Of a stretch of DNA of 64,000 nucleotides, positions 24,880 to 39,200 are shown one piece after another (the first letter of the stretch is position 1; the number at the start of each line of letters is the position of its first letter). The DNA is taken from assembly GCA_038501625.1 (NCBI GenBank), contig JAZAYU010000034.1, positions 620,001 through 684,000 on the forward strand, written 5' to 3'. Made by a program: the position numbers and the translations under genes. The notes beneath the pieces were generated by a model. That model was not told the origin of the DNA and searched no databases. It saw only the letters and a program-made list of their open reading frames with translations. The DNA comes from Corbicula japonica (taxonomy: Eukaryota; Mollusca; Bivalvia; Venerida; Cyrenidae).

Positions 24880-27850
24880 TTACCCAGCACAACTACTCGT
24901 ACAAATATTTAACATAATTAGAAGCATACTTACATCTGGTGAAGATAAACATTTAGTAAATGTTTCGTCTTCCACATTGCGCAGACCACACATCACTACC
25001 TTATGACACATATTGTCGCAGAGAAAATTCTTTTCTCCGTTTGTGTTATACCAGTTGACATATGCGCTGAATTCTGCGCTTGAAATGTTTGTCATTTTAT
25101 TGACAAGCGCCTCCATAGAGGATGGAGTCACATCCGGAATGCCATATAAGGAAGTTGCCGTATAACCTAGAGACCACGTGACCACCCCGGCAGCATTGGC
25201 TTTGTCGAGATCCATGTAGTACTGCAGAATATCAAGTTGCTTTCCGGTTTCTCTGTCGTATTCGATAAGACGAGCCCCTGGATTATGCATCGGCTCTTTC
25301 TGATTTAATATTTGATATCTCCAAGGTGTAACCGACGGTGCAATGAACAATGACACCTTTGGGGTACCTGAAAAACAGAACAGCTGGTTTGTGGTGTTAA
25401 TCTTGTTTTGCGTCTCATTTAATTTAATTTCCTGAACCGTATTTTCATCTTTAATTACACATTTTTATTCGAAAATTTCTTTTATTTTATTTCTAGCAAT
25501 CACTGTTGATAGACATATAATTCAGATATATAATTTCTACAATCCTGTGATTTACTCATTTGGGCCTTCAAGCGCACAAACAAGGTATTCTCAGCAATAA
25601 TTCGTTTTGGTGAATGCTTAAACCTAGCTACATTTATGACGATGATACGACCCAAAATTTATTGATATCAAAAAGTGTTGAGGAATGAAATTGACCACTA
25701 AGACACATTCAGTATCTGTAATTTACAGCATAACTTTGAAATTTAAAATAATGTATTGATGTCATTAAACGTTTATTAAATAATAAATAAAATATTCTAC
25801 ACGCACCAAAAGCATCGTAGTACAGTCTGAAGTTATCATGATGCTCATGACCAAAATGCATTGCCACTATAGTGTCTGCATGTCTTGTTACAATGCTGTT
25901 CATCTTCTTGTTGAATGCTTCTGTCATCCACCTGACAGCTCTTGGAGTGCTGTAACCAGGTGGGACGTGGCCTGTTAGTATTACCTACGAAAAGTTGCAG
26001 CTTAATACATGCACGTGAATAATATGTATAGCTAGATGGTACATAGGGCTTTATGTAAATTTCATATAAAGATTTACACTAATATACACAAATGATATTG
26101 CCTCTACTAGGGAGCGAACCCGTACCGTATGGAGACATTATTTCTAAGAGACTTTCTTTGCACGAGATGGTAAAATCGTTTAGTTTTCTATCTTAGAAAA
26201 TGTCTACCTTCTCAGAATTCAAAGCTGCATCGCTTAGCACTCTGTCTAGCCATGCAAACTAGTCTGCTGGATCGGAAAGATTTGGAGTCACTTTATCCGA
26301 TGTATAGTACATGTTCGAGTTGAGAGCCACAATCCGGAGTCCGCGGCGAGCCAGCACACTATAATACCCTCCTGAAAAGGTGCATTAAATTTGAATTATG
26401 TAATAACTAAGGATTAAGAGAGCGAAAAACTTGCATTTGTTTATATATTTTTGTTTTGGTTGGGTGGTTCGATATATGTAATATATACTTGGATTACTTG
26501 AGAATACGGGAAAAGAGAGAACTTATTATAACTGATGCTCGGCTTGTGTACACGTGATTTTATGGAATTTACTTTCAGTGTAATCTACTGTCTGAGAATT
26601 CGGAATATCTTACGAACTTACCATTACTTATTTTTTCACCTTGAAAACTAGGTATCGGGGATAAACTGGTAAGCAAACACATAACAAGACAGGTGAGTTT
26701 GTTTGCTGTAGATAAGACAGCTTTTTCATCTTTGCCACATTCAGGGTTTGTATAAAGGAGAGAGTTAATGATAGAAAAGTTAATTGCATGGTACCTTTTA
26801 AGAAGAACTGATCTTGAGTAGCATCATTTATCCACGATTTCCAGAGTGCATATGTGGCGTTGTATATTTCATTTCCGTGTGGCGGATATTGATTGACTGG
26901 AAAGTAGTCATGGTTTCCAAACGTTGCGTATATTGGGACGTCGGAAAACTCATTTTGCATCAGCGTTGTGACGTTCCTGACGAGCTCTTCGTTAAGCGAA
27001 GTGCTCAAGTGTGCGTCAGATACATGCGGCACAGTATCTCTGTAAATGTATTCTAAGCAATCGTCAATGCGGAACAGGCTATGTTTTTTCTAGTCAATAT
27101 ATTGATCGATTAGGTTGAATATGATACTATTTTTTAGGAAATTACTTGGTACTTGTATTTATTTTTTTAATACTTATAACAGATATAAACACTCTCATCG
27201 AAATATTTATATTTGTAGTTTTCAAAGATATTAGATCTATAAAATATAAATACACGAAAATCTATGCTAAACGTATGTAAAGTCATTTACCCTGTCCAAA
27301 GAATAAAGTCAACGTCGGGTTTAATCTTTCTGATTCCCTTGATGGTTTCCTCGACCAGTCTCCATGGAGAATCACACCAATGATCTCCAAATATGCCTGG
27401 CCGGCTGATGTTCATGCCGTTGCATGACAGCTGATCGGTCCAGTAGGAAAAGTCCCAGTGAAAATCAGTGACATGCCAGATAAATCCGACTAAAGTACAA
27501 AAATAAGTAAAAACAAAAAGATAAATTAAAAGATATGTGTGATATAACGTTCTTATTATAACAAAGTCTTTAAATATATGTTTTGCTATAATCTACCTTA
27601 GTGATCTATAAATTCATAAGTCACAACTTTTGTTCCTCCTCTTCTTCTTTTTAATATTATTGTAATATGTCTTAATCCAAGAAATTTTAAATAGCTTCCG
27701 CAAAATAAACCGAAAACACATAGTAATTTTTTTGCAAATTATGGTTTTATTAACCTCAAAAAATAAATTCAACTTACCGTCTTCAGCAGAAACTGTGTAG
27801 TACAGTAAGACTAAAAGTGTAAATTTAACGGACATCTTCAAGATCAACAT
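24880..27850 (-). pseudogene. SMPDL3-like phosphodiesterase gene with one in-frame stop
   Basis: Six exons on the complement: 27778-27850, 27291-27489, 26795-27039, 26208-26371, 25807-25984 and 24880-25367; all phases join, 449 codons. The family is the acid sphingomyelinase-like phosphodiesterases (calcineurin-like metallophosphoesterase fold, secreted). Visible are an N-terminal hydrophobic signal, DFH, WTGD, GNHD, GHVPPG and GHEHHD metal and catalytic motifs, and Cys-rich C-terminal segments. Codon 210 (26259-26261) is TAG in the context DPAD-stop-FAW, where the intact copy at 46.6-50.7 kb has Gln (CAG), a single transition. Everything else is open, so this is either a very young pseudogene, a null allele or a sequencing error. 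The last exon has an internal gtaagt after KCLSSPD, so the true 3' end may lie in an unseen exon. It diverges head-to-head from the Roc-COR-death gene. Confidence 0.8.
26259..26261 (-). other. Premature TAG in the SMPDL3-like gene
   Basis: The complement reads GCA GAC TAG TTT GCA TGG; the paralogue reads GCA GAT CAG TTC AAG TGG. One C-to-T change explains it. Confidence 0.85.
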
Positions 27851-30236
27851 TAATCACATATGCCCCGTTGAATATTGTCAAATAATATATTGTTAAAAAT
27901 CAAAGATAAGATAAAAGGTATCTTGGAATTGGCGCAAGATTTAGGAATGTGAAAGGAATGTGAAACTGTGCTATCTTAAGTTCAAAGTACAGTTTCTAAT
28001 ACTGCGAGAGAAATAGGTATTTTATACATCGGGATTGCTAACTGCTATTTATATTTTTCTATTTTTAAAACATTTTCAATGTCAAGGAATTAATTACAAA
28101 GACAACATGGGAAATAACGATACGACTAATGATTCTTTTCAATTTGATGGGGTCATATTTAAAATAAAAGAAGAAAATCAAAAAATGTATGTTAGGAATT
28201 TCCACTTTCAAAAGAAACAGCCTCCCCACACTGAGCATCTCTTCCTGCAGTCAGACTATTATGGATATTTTAAACCTTACCATCTAAATATATCCGTTAT
28301 GCATTGTTATTCTTGGGAAAAGCTCTTATTTCGAGTACGGTAAAAGATTAAACCTCTATTTTCTTTATTCGAACATTGGATTCCAATCACAGCAATAAAG
28401 TTACTATTGCTTACTAATTCCAGTGTAATAAATTTCAGTCTACTTAAAATTTTAACAGTCTTATTTTGACGAGTGATACTGAACCGCGCCTGTAGTAGAA
28501 AAAAAACTAATACCAATCTTGATCCTTGGATTTAAATTACATGATCGCGACTTGTACATGTATTTGTTTCGACGTACAATTTTGTAGAAGTTAATGTTCA
28601 TGGTATGTCGTACTCTCACATAGTTTGTGAATCTTTCGCTTCCGCGCTTTAACTATGTTATAAGTATAGCCCCGTTTAAACTATACTAAAACAAGAATAT
28701 CAGTGGAACCTAAGGATGCTTCCCAAAAAGGTGTTTTCCCTTAAATAGCAAAAACTTTTAAAGTGAGAAGTATCTTATAAACATCTATAAAATATGAATA
28801 GAGTATGGGCAAAAACTTTCCGGTGACGCGTTGAAAGGGTAAATAATATGTTTACTAATCCATAGTTTGAACCAGTGTTAAATTTATACTAAGGTGTTTT
28901 TGAACAAGTAACAACTCCATCCCTGCCTATAACCGCATTCCATTCTCTCCCAAAATATATTTAGGAGTACTATTAATAGAAATAAATATTATGCTGAACG
29001 ACCTTCAAAAGCTGATAAGAGCACTGATTGAAGGAAAGGTGATACATTTATCAGCTGTCAAGCGACACAAACAATGCTTCTGCGTAATGAAATAGATAAA
29101 AAGGAAACTTTGAACACTGAACACCACAAATATGACAAATACTTGCGTGGTAAGGTCAGTATTGTTTAAGGCCAATAATTTTAATTGTTGCAAAGAGTAT
29201 TGCAAAACAGTCTTTTGTCATTCTTTGCAATTTACCTGTCATTTTATTAATCCGAGAATCAGATGACCGATAAAGAGTCATCTGGCCTTGTTGTATTATA
29301 TATGTGTCATTTGTCTACCCTTTAATATAAGAAAGATATGATTTTTTTAACTATCTGAAGTTACCCCGATTTGACATACTACCATCCCGTGTTAGGCTCG
29401 ATAATCTAAACAATTGGATATTTGAAGGCAATATTTAACTCTGCGACTAATCTTTGAAATCTTATCACTGAAAAACAGTGAATAAAGTATTTTTTGTATA
29501 ATGAAATGGCTGAATTTTAAGATGGTGCTTGTTATTAATTTATAATTGAAGAAAATGACACTTTAAATGCATAATATAACAAGAACAATAAACTCAGGTG
29601 ATAACTAAACGTCCATAGAGTAGTGGTTCTACTGCAATGCAATTTTACACATCAAAAGATACCTGTATACCAAGTTTGAAGTGAATCAATTCAGCAGGTT
29701 TTAAAATGAGGGAAATAACTCAATGCTAAACGTAGGTAGAGTAATGGCTCTTGTGTACTGCACTCCTACTCATCACGATCTACAAACTTCCAATTTTGAA
29801 GTCATAATATTAAACAGTTTTGTAGACTATGACGGACGGACGAACTTACGGACTGAAGGATAGCTAGAAAAAGCGGCGACTTTATGCTCCCCATTTCGGG
29901 TAGCACAAAAATAAATAGTACAAGTATTTTTCTAAAATGTAATTCGTATTGCTAGATGTGTTAATGTCATGTGCTTGCAACATGATAACGTCACTGAATT
30001 GACACAAAATGCTGGTTTTCCTAATTTTAAATTTAGCATTCACGGAAAAAGTCAGTGATAACACTGCGGAAATGTACGCATTAAACTAGTTTTTAAACAA
30101 CCCAATTTTTAACTGTTATTATTTACGGTTATATGTGAATATGGTTAAGCCACATTCACAAGAATAGGCACTTAAACTAACGGTGTTAATAAGATTGATT
30201 TGTTGTTGTTTGATATCTTAACGTGATTACGTAAAC
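27851..30236. other. Intergenic region between divergent genes
   Basis: About 2.4 kb separates the SMPDL3-like ATG (-) from the Roc-COR-death ATG (+) and may hold both promoters. A frame at 28035-28343 is open but has no splice or homology support. No clear TATA box or other motif is recognised. Confidence 0.5.
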
Positions 30237-33200
30237 ATGGAGATTTCAAGACCAGTCCGCCAAGAAGATGGTTCAAAAGTTAGTATAGAACAGCAAGGTA
30301 ACTATTGAAATAAGATATATTTGTCCGTTACATGGGGAATGTAAGAAATCGGTAGTAATGATTGCCCTGGAACAGGTTACAGAAGCAAACGGTTGATATC
30401 TTAAAGATAGGGTCACATCTTACATCGCAATTTATATAGGACGAACAATGAAAGGTAACAAATCAGTGATTATATACATGCCCGTATATAGTGCTTAAAC
30501 ATTTAAAGTTAAACTAAAAAGATCTCACACTCTAGCAAATATTCTTCAAGTGCTTAACAAGATAAATTGTATCTTTTTGTTAGGAAAGTTTTTCTTTCTT
30601 TTTATTTTCAATTCAAACCATTATTGGAAATCTAAAAGCCTTTGCTTAACGTTACTTTTTTTATAAAACCCTTTATCCCCCACAGCTGAAGTTGTAATTC
30701 ATGGTTCTTGATTGAATGTCAGCAGTTACTGGCAAAATCGTATCTATAATCTCCTGTTCAGTTAAATAATCTTGACCAAAGTGTTGATATAAGCTATCGG
30801 TGGTAAAAATAATAATGACGACGGTAAGTAAAATTATATATACATAAAGGAATCAAATACAAATAATAAAAGATACGTTCACAGAAGTAACACAGTTTCT
30901 CATTTGTAGTTGTTTCTGGTGCCGTTTTGAAGTTGGCCATTTAATAACACATGGTCTCTTTCAATTTTTTTAAACATATGGTCTATTTCCCTTTTGCCGT
31001 TTCTTAACGAAGCCAGTCCTGATATGCATAGTTAACTTTTAAAAGTAGTGAACTAGCACTGTCAAACTATCTTTTTAACGTGATATACAAGAATTGAAAA
31101 AGTTAAATATGCATATCAGGAATAACCACATCTGTATTGTTTAGCCTTACCTGACGAACTTGCCAACTTGAATCCCCAGGATATTGCGATGTACCGTAGA
31201 CTCGTAGAACAAGGAAGCGTGAGAACATACAACATCCGGCTTATGTTCGTGGGACTATTTGGAGCTGGAAAAACAACAACAGCTCGACGAATGATGGGTC
31301 AAAGTATAACAGGTGTTACAAGCACAGATGGAATAGATGTCTATATGGGAAAGTGCAAAGTGGATCTGACAACAAATAAATGGGAGAATGTTGAAGGTAA
31401 AACAAAATGGATAACATTATTGGCTTATGAATAGTAGATCTAGATCAAACAATTAATATGTAGCAGTTAAAAACGAGAATAGATTTGTGTTTATGTTAAA
31501 ATAGACATTGCTTCAATAGAAGAATATTATAAAACATAGAAGACCTGAAAACGGCTATCCTTAGAATTCTGTAGCAAGAATACAATATTTGAACAATTAA
31601 AAGTAAATTGCATGGGATACATGTAATGATTCCAGGAAAATAACCTTCACAAATAATATAATGATAACCTCAAAGCAATACAAATACGGTGGCAGACCTA
31701 GCCACCCATGCAAGAGACAGAAACAGTACATACCATCTGTATCAACCACAAAAGGATAGGTCATTTATGCGTATATACAGCCTTCCACAATGACTGACAT
31801 TCGGCATGATCTGAAGTATATAACTGTCTGGGAGGCATTTGAAACTGATAACTACACAGAAGTGAAGTACGTGGAGACCGTTTACAGCAGTCAAGCTTAG
31901 GGGGTTTAAGAGTTTATGATGGTTTATAGGGAAATGCAAAAGAACCTAGAAGCACGATCTGTTACTTTTATTCCTGTCATCGGCTTTTTGCTTATTTGAC
32001 TCCAGTAGATCTAATTTCGGTAAGATCATCGAGTACTCATCGTTTTGCTTGACAATGCTATTAGCTTCTAATGTTTCATACGTTTGTGTGATTTTGCATG
32101 AAATATTGTCGTGTTGATGGGTGGGATGGAGCTGTACCACATCTTCCACATGCACACAAACCAACAAAAATATACAGCTATGCATAGCATACAATTAGGA
32201 CTCTTAGTCGTTAGAGTATTGCTATTAAGCTCAATTATATTTTATAGTTTCTTTTAATTTATCTACAACTGTTTTTGGCTTTGCAAGGAGAATATGCTAA
32301 GACAATGTTTGTGGTTTAAAATGATATGATTTCACGATATTACCACTAAACTAATCCAGGTTTCCGATGCAAACCTTTGACAAAACTTTCACACGAGTTC
32401 AACAATCCAAGACGTTCTTCTGAAGTTATGGACACTACAACCGAAAACTATTCAAGTCAGTCAGCACACAAGCGTCTAAAACTGGAAAGCCAGCGGAGGC
32501 AAACGTCAACAGAATCATCAGATCTTCAAGAATATGTCAGACTTAAAAATTATTTCTGCTTGTTTGGTGGTGCTTTCAATTTGTTGGTGTTTATTCACCT
32601 TAGCATGTTATACTCTTTTGTTTGTGGTTTCACCAAAACAAATTTGTTTGTTTATTTCTTGTGAGATATTGGCAGACCAAGAGTGAAAAAGTTGTTTAAA
32701 CATAAAAATGCATTTGAATGCCCAGTTCCTAATATTGTTAAATAACAGCGGTAACCCTGCTGGTTCTATGCATGCTGTCAGTATTTATCAGTTTTGTACA
32801 ACTAAACATTTTATTATCTGTTTTGCTGCCACATTTGAAGGGCAAGCATCTACCCCAACCCCATCCTGCTCATGATACACCTTTTTTACTCCAGTAAAAC
32901 CTTTAACCTTTTTGACTGGTTTGAAAGCTTGCGTTTTTGAATGTACTGATATTGTTTTTATGCGTTTATTATTCAGTTTAATTTCCGTTAGATTCATTTT
33001 GTTTCAAATCTGGTAATACACTGTCATTTTGTTGCTCAGAATATAATATTTCTCTTCTTAACCGTCCTTTTTAATAAAAATAAAACTTTTTTCGATGCGG
33101 TTAGTCAAGCCTGGGATCTTCCGAACGAGTGGATTCTTTTGAAGATGTGGACAAGATAACCCCCGCTGAGACCAAGGAACTTAATATAGAAGCACTGACG

Positions 33201-36200
33201 GCAGCTCAGAGGGTGTTAATAGAAGCAAAACGCATCCGAGGTAAACTGTTGCGTGTATTGCATTTAAGATTTATTTAATTAATTCAATTTCAAATTCATG
33301 ACAAGCGTCATTTCGGAAACGAGTAAATTTTATATTCTTTCATTTTCGCCTATTACTTGTTAGTAATTTTAACCTCTACACGAATTTATTTTTTTCCAGA
33401 TTGTACACGTCGGCATAATAAATAAGTGACAAGCTCATAAGTCTCCTTTAAATTAAATTTTGTACATATTTATAAACAAGTAAAAGGCATCCATATGAGT
33501 ACTTATCGTACGCCCGTTGTTGTTGATCACTTTTTCTACTTCTACATGTATGAAAGAGACTTTATGTTATCTGGAATATCTTGAGTTTTCGGATAAAGTT
33601 GGTATGTGCCATGTCTTTCTCTTGCATGGTTGTATATGCGCTATCGCCGTATTTGTATGGCTTTGGGGATTTCAATACATTTGACAATTTGTAAAATATA
33701 GATAATGTCTATTTTCCTTATCCGGTCAACAAAATACACCATAAGATTTTTTTTCATCTAAATAAAGCAAAATTCAAAAAAGGCAAGCAAAGTTATTTGA
33801 AGTAAACATTTCATTTGAAATAGTTAATATGATAAAGAAGATAATTTTAATTTTGATTTTAAAACAATTGTAAAATTCCGTTTTAGATGGTGATCATGAT
33901 GTCCCACGTGAAACAACTTACGCGGACTAGTGCTTGTAACAATGTTATCGATTTTATTTAACGAGAATCTCATTCAAAAAATCTACAAGTCTTATCGCTA
34001 TTAACCAACTTATTATTTATAAATAAGCTGTAGTATAAAATCACTACTGCCACAATGTATCACTCAACGTATGCAATTATGTATAATAAAGATTGAATTT
34101 ATACATCAAAGAAAGTAAAAGTTAATATTGATTCGCTGTTAACTTAAAAAGGCTACTAACATGATATATTCTTCAGCGCGCTGCATGCTTGTTGATTAAC
34201 CCAGCTTAGTTCATCGCTTTGCTTTCCTCTGTTTACCAAGAGTATAGGAGTTAATGATGAATTCTAGAGATTTTTTAATCATCTGTTTTGTCCTTCTGTT
34301 CTGTTTCTTTTATTCCTGTCATTGTGTTCTTGCTTGACTCCATGTGCTTTGGTCTCAGTAAAGTATCAAAGTACCCACTATTTTCCTAAATAAATATGTC
34401 ATAAGCTTCTTATGTTTAATATGTTTGTTTACTTTTGAATGCAAAATTGTCGAGTAAATGGGTGGGCTGAAACTTACTAACAAGTTTGCTCATATAAAAA
34501 CTTGTAGGGACAAGCGTGCGGTTTAATCTGGTTTAAACCCCCAATGACATTTTGTTTTGCCACTTACCATTTATATAGGACAAAACAAACAGTTACAAAA
34601 AGGGTCGATTGGGAAGACGATATTGTTATTTGTTTGTTTGTGCTTACAATGTTAGATAGTAAAGTTCAAAACAAGGTTACTTTTTATACTGAAAATTCCT
34701 CTTTTCGTTATCAGAAAAATGTTTTAAGGGTTGGTTTGCTTTTTTATTTCAGGAGGATGCGGCCATATAGCCGTAGTTTCTCTCTGGGATTTTGCCGGAC
34801 AGTTTGTGTACTATGCTACTCATCAGCTGTTTTTCAGTCCAAGGTCCATATATCTTCTTGTTTTGAATATGACAGAGGATCTGGAAAAGACCAAAGACCA
34901 GTGGCACATGGATTTAAAGGGGAAAACATCATTTGAGACACAAGGTAATTTGTTGTCGTTCTAACCTGAGAAATGTCCTGTGTTGCTAGGCAGTACAGGC
35001 TTATTCGTCATATTGTGAATTATTAGGTGACTTCCGCAATACTAAAGTACTAAAGGTAGAAAACTACAATTCTTGAAAATTTTCCTTGTACCTTATTTCG
35101 AATTTTTAGGTTTTTTTTCATATATTTACGCGACCATGAACATAAACAAATATTTAAAAATCTTTCATATTTTACACATTCAGAGGACAAAAGGAAATAT
35201 CTTGTTGTCTGTGTCATATTAATTTTGGCTTTTTCCTTTCTTAAGGTTTGTTAAATAAAGATACATTAAGAAGATTTACTTGTGCAAAGTTTTATGAAAC
35301 TGCATTTTGCCATTAGAGGAATTCGTATAATTTTCTTTTGTATCCATTAAAGTGAAATGATGACTATGGAAGGCCTTAAGTATTATTTTTAAAACAAAGT
35401 TTAGTTTGCTATTTGTTGCATCCTTAATGTTGGAATTTTGTTTTCAGAAGGTGTGAACTTTTGGCTAAGCTCCATTTATACTTACGCAAATGGCAAACAA
35501 CACGGTGAGCCGCCAATAATTCTTGTTGGGACGCACAAGGACGAAATACCTGGGGTATGTACATTTGTCTTTGTTCAAAAGATGTTGTCAGGGCTAAAAC
35601 AAATATATTTTTATAAAGGAAATCATATATTTAAGAAGAAAAAATGTAGTCATTTCAATACATTTTTGTTTAACGTATGAGTATAAGTGGGGTTATTTCA
35701 ATGAAAACATATTGTTAAACATAATTTAGAAAATTAAGGACTTTCAGTCACATAATTACGTTAAGTTTGTAAATAAACATGGTTGATGTAAGAAGAACAT
35801 TATATTATTGAATCTTCTAAGAAAAATCCGATATGAGTTTTACTTGTGTACTTGATTGTTTAAAAATTGTTTTACACTGTCTCCAATACAAATTTACAAT
35901 GCATTTCGAATAACTTATATGGTGAAATGGTCGAACCTTATCATGCATGTGAAGTAACTCCGGTACAGACATAATCCAGACGGGTTTTGCCTGAGTAAAT
36001 TCCTAAACTGAACATATTTGTAACATCTTATTGCAGTTTTCCGCTACCAAGTATGTGATTGCTTTAAGCTATTTTCCTTAATATTTGTAACAGTCAGATG
36101 AAGAGAAGGAACGTAAAGCAAGGAAATACTTCAGGGATATACGAGAGATTTTTCTCGACTCACCAATTGCTGAAAACATCTTAAAGGAAGACATTCTACT

Positions 36201-39200
36201 TGATAACAGTATTCAGGATTCCAACATCGATCAGCTTAAAAACATCATCATAGAAGTATCAAAAGGCATGTCTTACTGGGGTGAAGATCAACCGGCGAAA
36301 TGGATCGAACTTGAGCAAGCACTTGATGACCGCCGAGAAGATGGTACTACCTTCATAACATTCAAAGAGTTGAGAAATATTAACAGTAAGCTGGCATCAC
36401 CTCTTGGAAGCGAAGACCATCTTACGCTTTTTCTTAGGGTTCATCATGAAATGGGAACATTTATATATTTTCAAGATTCTCCACTTCTTCGAAATACAGT
36501 GATCCTGGAGCCCCAGTGGATAATTAATGCTTTCCGTCACCTCATCCGTGCGATAGACTTTGACTGGAAATATGGTGAGCTACAGAAGAAATGGCACGAG
36601 TTCAATGAAACAGGCAAACTTGACATTCAACTTGCTCAAGACATATGGGCTCAAGATAACACAAATCACTTTTATGAAAACTATGACATGCTTTTAGAAA
36701 TTCTAGAAAAACTGGACATCATTGTTAAAGCACGGTATCTGAACGCAGATGGCATCACAACTACTGATATGGGATACTATTATGTACCTTGCCTGATTAA
36801 GCAGCCCCCGCCAGATAAAATGTTTGATACATTTGATAAAACATTGGTAGTAGAAAATAGCATAGCAACCCCAGTTCTTTGCTACCAGTTCCTTCTCAGC
36901 TTTGTACCACCAGCAATTTACAATAGAGTGATTTCATTGTGTACGGGAAGATGGCCAGTCGCCAGACAAGGAAAGAAATTGATGATGTTTTGTGGATGGG
37001 CAGTATTTGAAGTAAACGAAAAGAGAAATAAAGAAAGACACAGACTTCATGTGTTCTTCAAAAATTCAAAGATTGGGCTGCGACTCGTTCGCTATAGTAC
37101 GAAAAACAAGACGAATGGATTTGATACATTACTTTGTGATCAAGTGCGAAGATTTGTTTCTAATGCAATACGAAAAGAATTTAGACGATTCGATCATCTT
37201 GTTGAATCGGAGCCACACCGTGACCAGTTTCAAAACATAATACAAGAAAGTAATGATCTTGAAGAAAGAGATGTCGAAAATTTGCCATTTGAATACAAGA
37301 TCCAATGCTTTGACACAAAAGCGGAATACATTTTGGATGAAGGTCTTCATAGTGTGGTAGATCTGAAGGATGAACTTGACGGAAAGGAAACAGTAGGAAG
37401 TGAAAGTACCTGTACCGAGGAGGAAAGTGGTCCACATCAATACAAACCGTTCGAGCTTCTACAAGACTGGTTTCCGGAGAAAGTAAAGTTTGAATTTTCA
37501 TAATTCAGTTTTTACCAAGGTTTCTAACAATGCTTCAAACCATAACATAAAAAGACGAAAAAGTTTTATATATGGTTAAAACAGTTTAAAATCTATATCA
37601 CTATGTAAATAGAAAATTTTAAAGAGATTTACATGAACCATCTGCATTAACTTTTTCACAGACTTGATAAACTTATGTTAAATCCTAGATTTAAAATTCT
37701 ATCCTTGTTTTAGATTCCAGCGAATTTGCGGAAAAAATCACAGACAAAAACATCAAATGGTAAGTATTTTGCATTTGCAATAATAAGTTACAATGCTTTC
37801 TTGAAAACAAAAATATCATCAAAACTTATTGAAATAAACAAAAATTTCATCAAAACTTATTGAAATATACAAACAAATTAAAAATACTCATATGTAGTTA
37901 CCGTTAGCGTAACATTGATATTCCAGGAACTTATTCTTTAGATAAATATCGAAATCTTCCTTGTGTTTACTGCTTTTGTAAATAACACTTATATGGAAGT
38001 ATGTTACTTCTTAGAGTTATGGATACACGAGATGGAAAAAGAAATATTAGAAGAAAGACATTTGTCATTAATTTGTTGTGCGATTGGAAAAGGTTGGAAA
38101 TATTTAATGCTCGAACTTGACATATCTGTAAGTGTTTACTTATACCTATTACAAGCCCTGCTTATGTTAAAATGTTTGTTTTCAGTATTGTCATTAGGAT
38201 AATTCACTGTATTTAAGGTGCAGGGGACAGTTTCCAATGCACCTCTCAGAATCTGGGACCCCATGCTAGTTTACTTTGACTGGAAATAATTATAAAGGCA
38301 TTTAAAGTCACCAAAAGACCTGATTTTCCAATGCAAATTTGGCCGAAATTCTACACATTCGAAAACCTTCAAAATATTTTCTGCAATGATTACTCAAATC
38401 AAACCCATTCCATGATACATTTTTATGTGTCCTTTATATCCCAAGCAGCCGGAGTGTCTCCTTCCCATCTAGTTTTTTTCATTATTTTCTATTGAACTAC
38501 CTCATCCCAAATTCTTCTCAAATTCAGCCCGGCAGACTGCGTTTTCATCCGGTAACTGTTCAACTCAGAACATACAAAACTAACATACATGCATATGAAC
38601 CATAGTGATCAGATTTTATATAAAATATTCTTAACCATTTCAAAAAGGATATGACATCTTTAATTCAAACACTGATTTTATTCACGGTATCCCAAATACT
38701 TAAAAAACCGACCGGGACCAAAGTGCTTAACTATCCCCTCTTCTTAAGGATATTTGCATAAAGTTTTTAGGTTTGGGCGGTTGTGTTGGTAGTTCATCTT
38801 GATTTAACTTCTAAATGAACTATTGCTTTATTTACCCGTGTGTTATGAACAAACAATAGAATTTCATGAATGATTATATTGTCTGTGTATAAGTTCACCC
38901 GTTTACAGTAGTCGTGTTTATATAATAATATTAACAGTAAACAATTGTGATCACTGTTTGATAATAAAATAATTACATGAAACATTATTAATTTATTAAT
39001 TTTATTCAGCTAAAAGATATAGAAATAGAAGGAGAGAACAATGTGAGAGATGTAAACCTACAAAAGTTCAAGCTAATGAATCAATGGAGAATCCAAATGC
39101 AAAAAAAGGGCAAAATTCCGTCTGTGTCTACATTGCTGAATGAAATGATGAAGCGTCCAGATGTTAATGTCGACTGGGACTATATGAAGACGCTGTTTGA

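Noticed and set aside
28035..28343. 102-residue frame between the divergent genes
   Set aside because: No recognisable domain, signal or splice context, and length is within chance for AT-rich DNA with this many frames.
37129..37501. 100-residue frames on the complement of the COR exon
   Set aside because: Shadow frames of a well-supported coding exon on the other strand.
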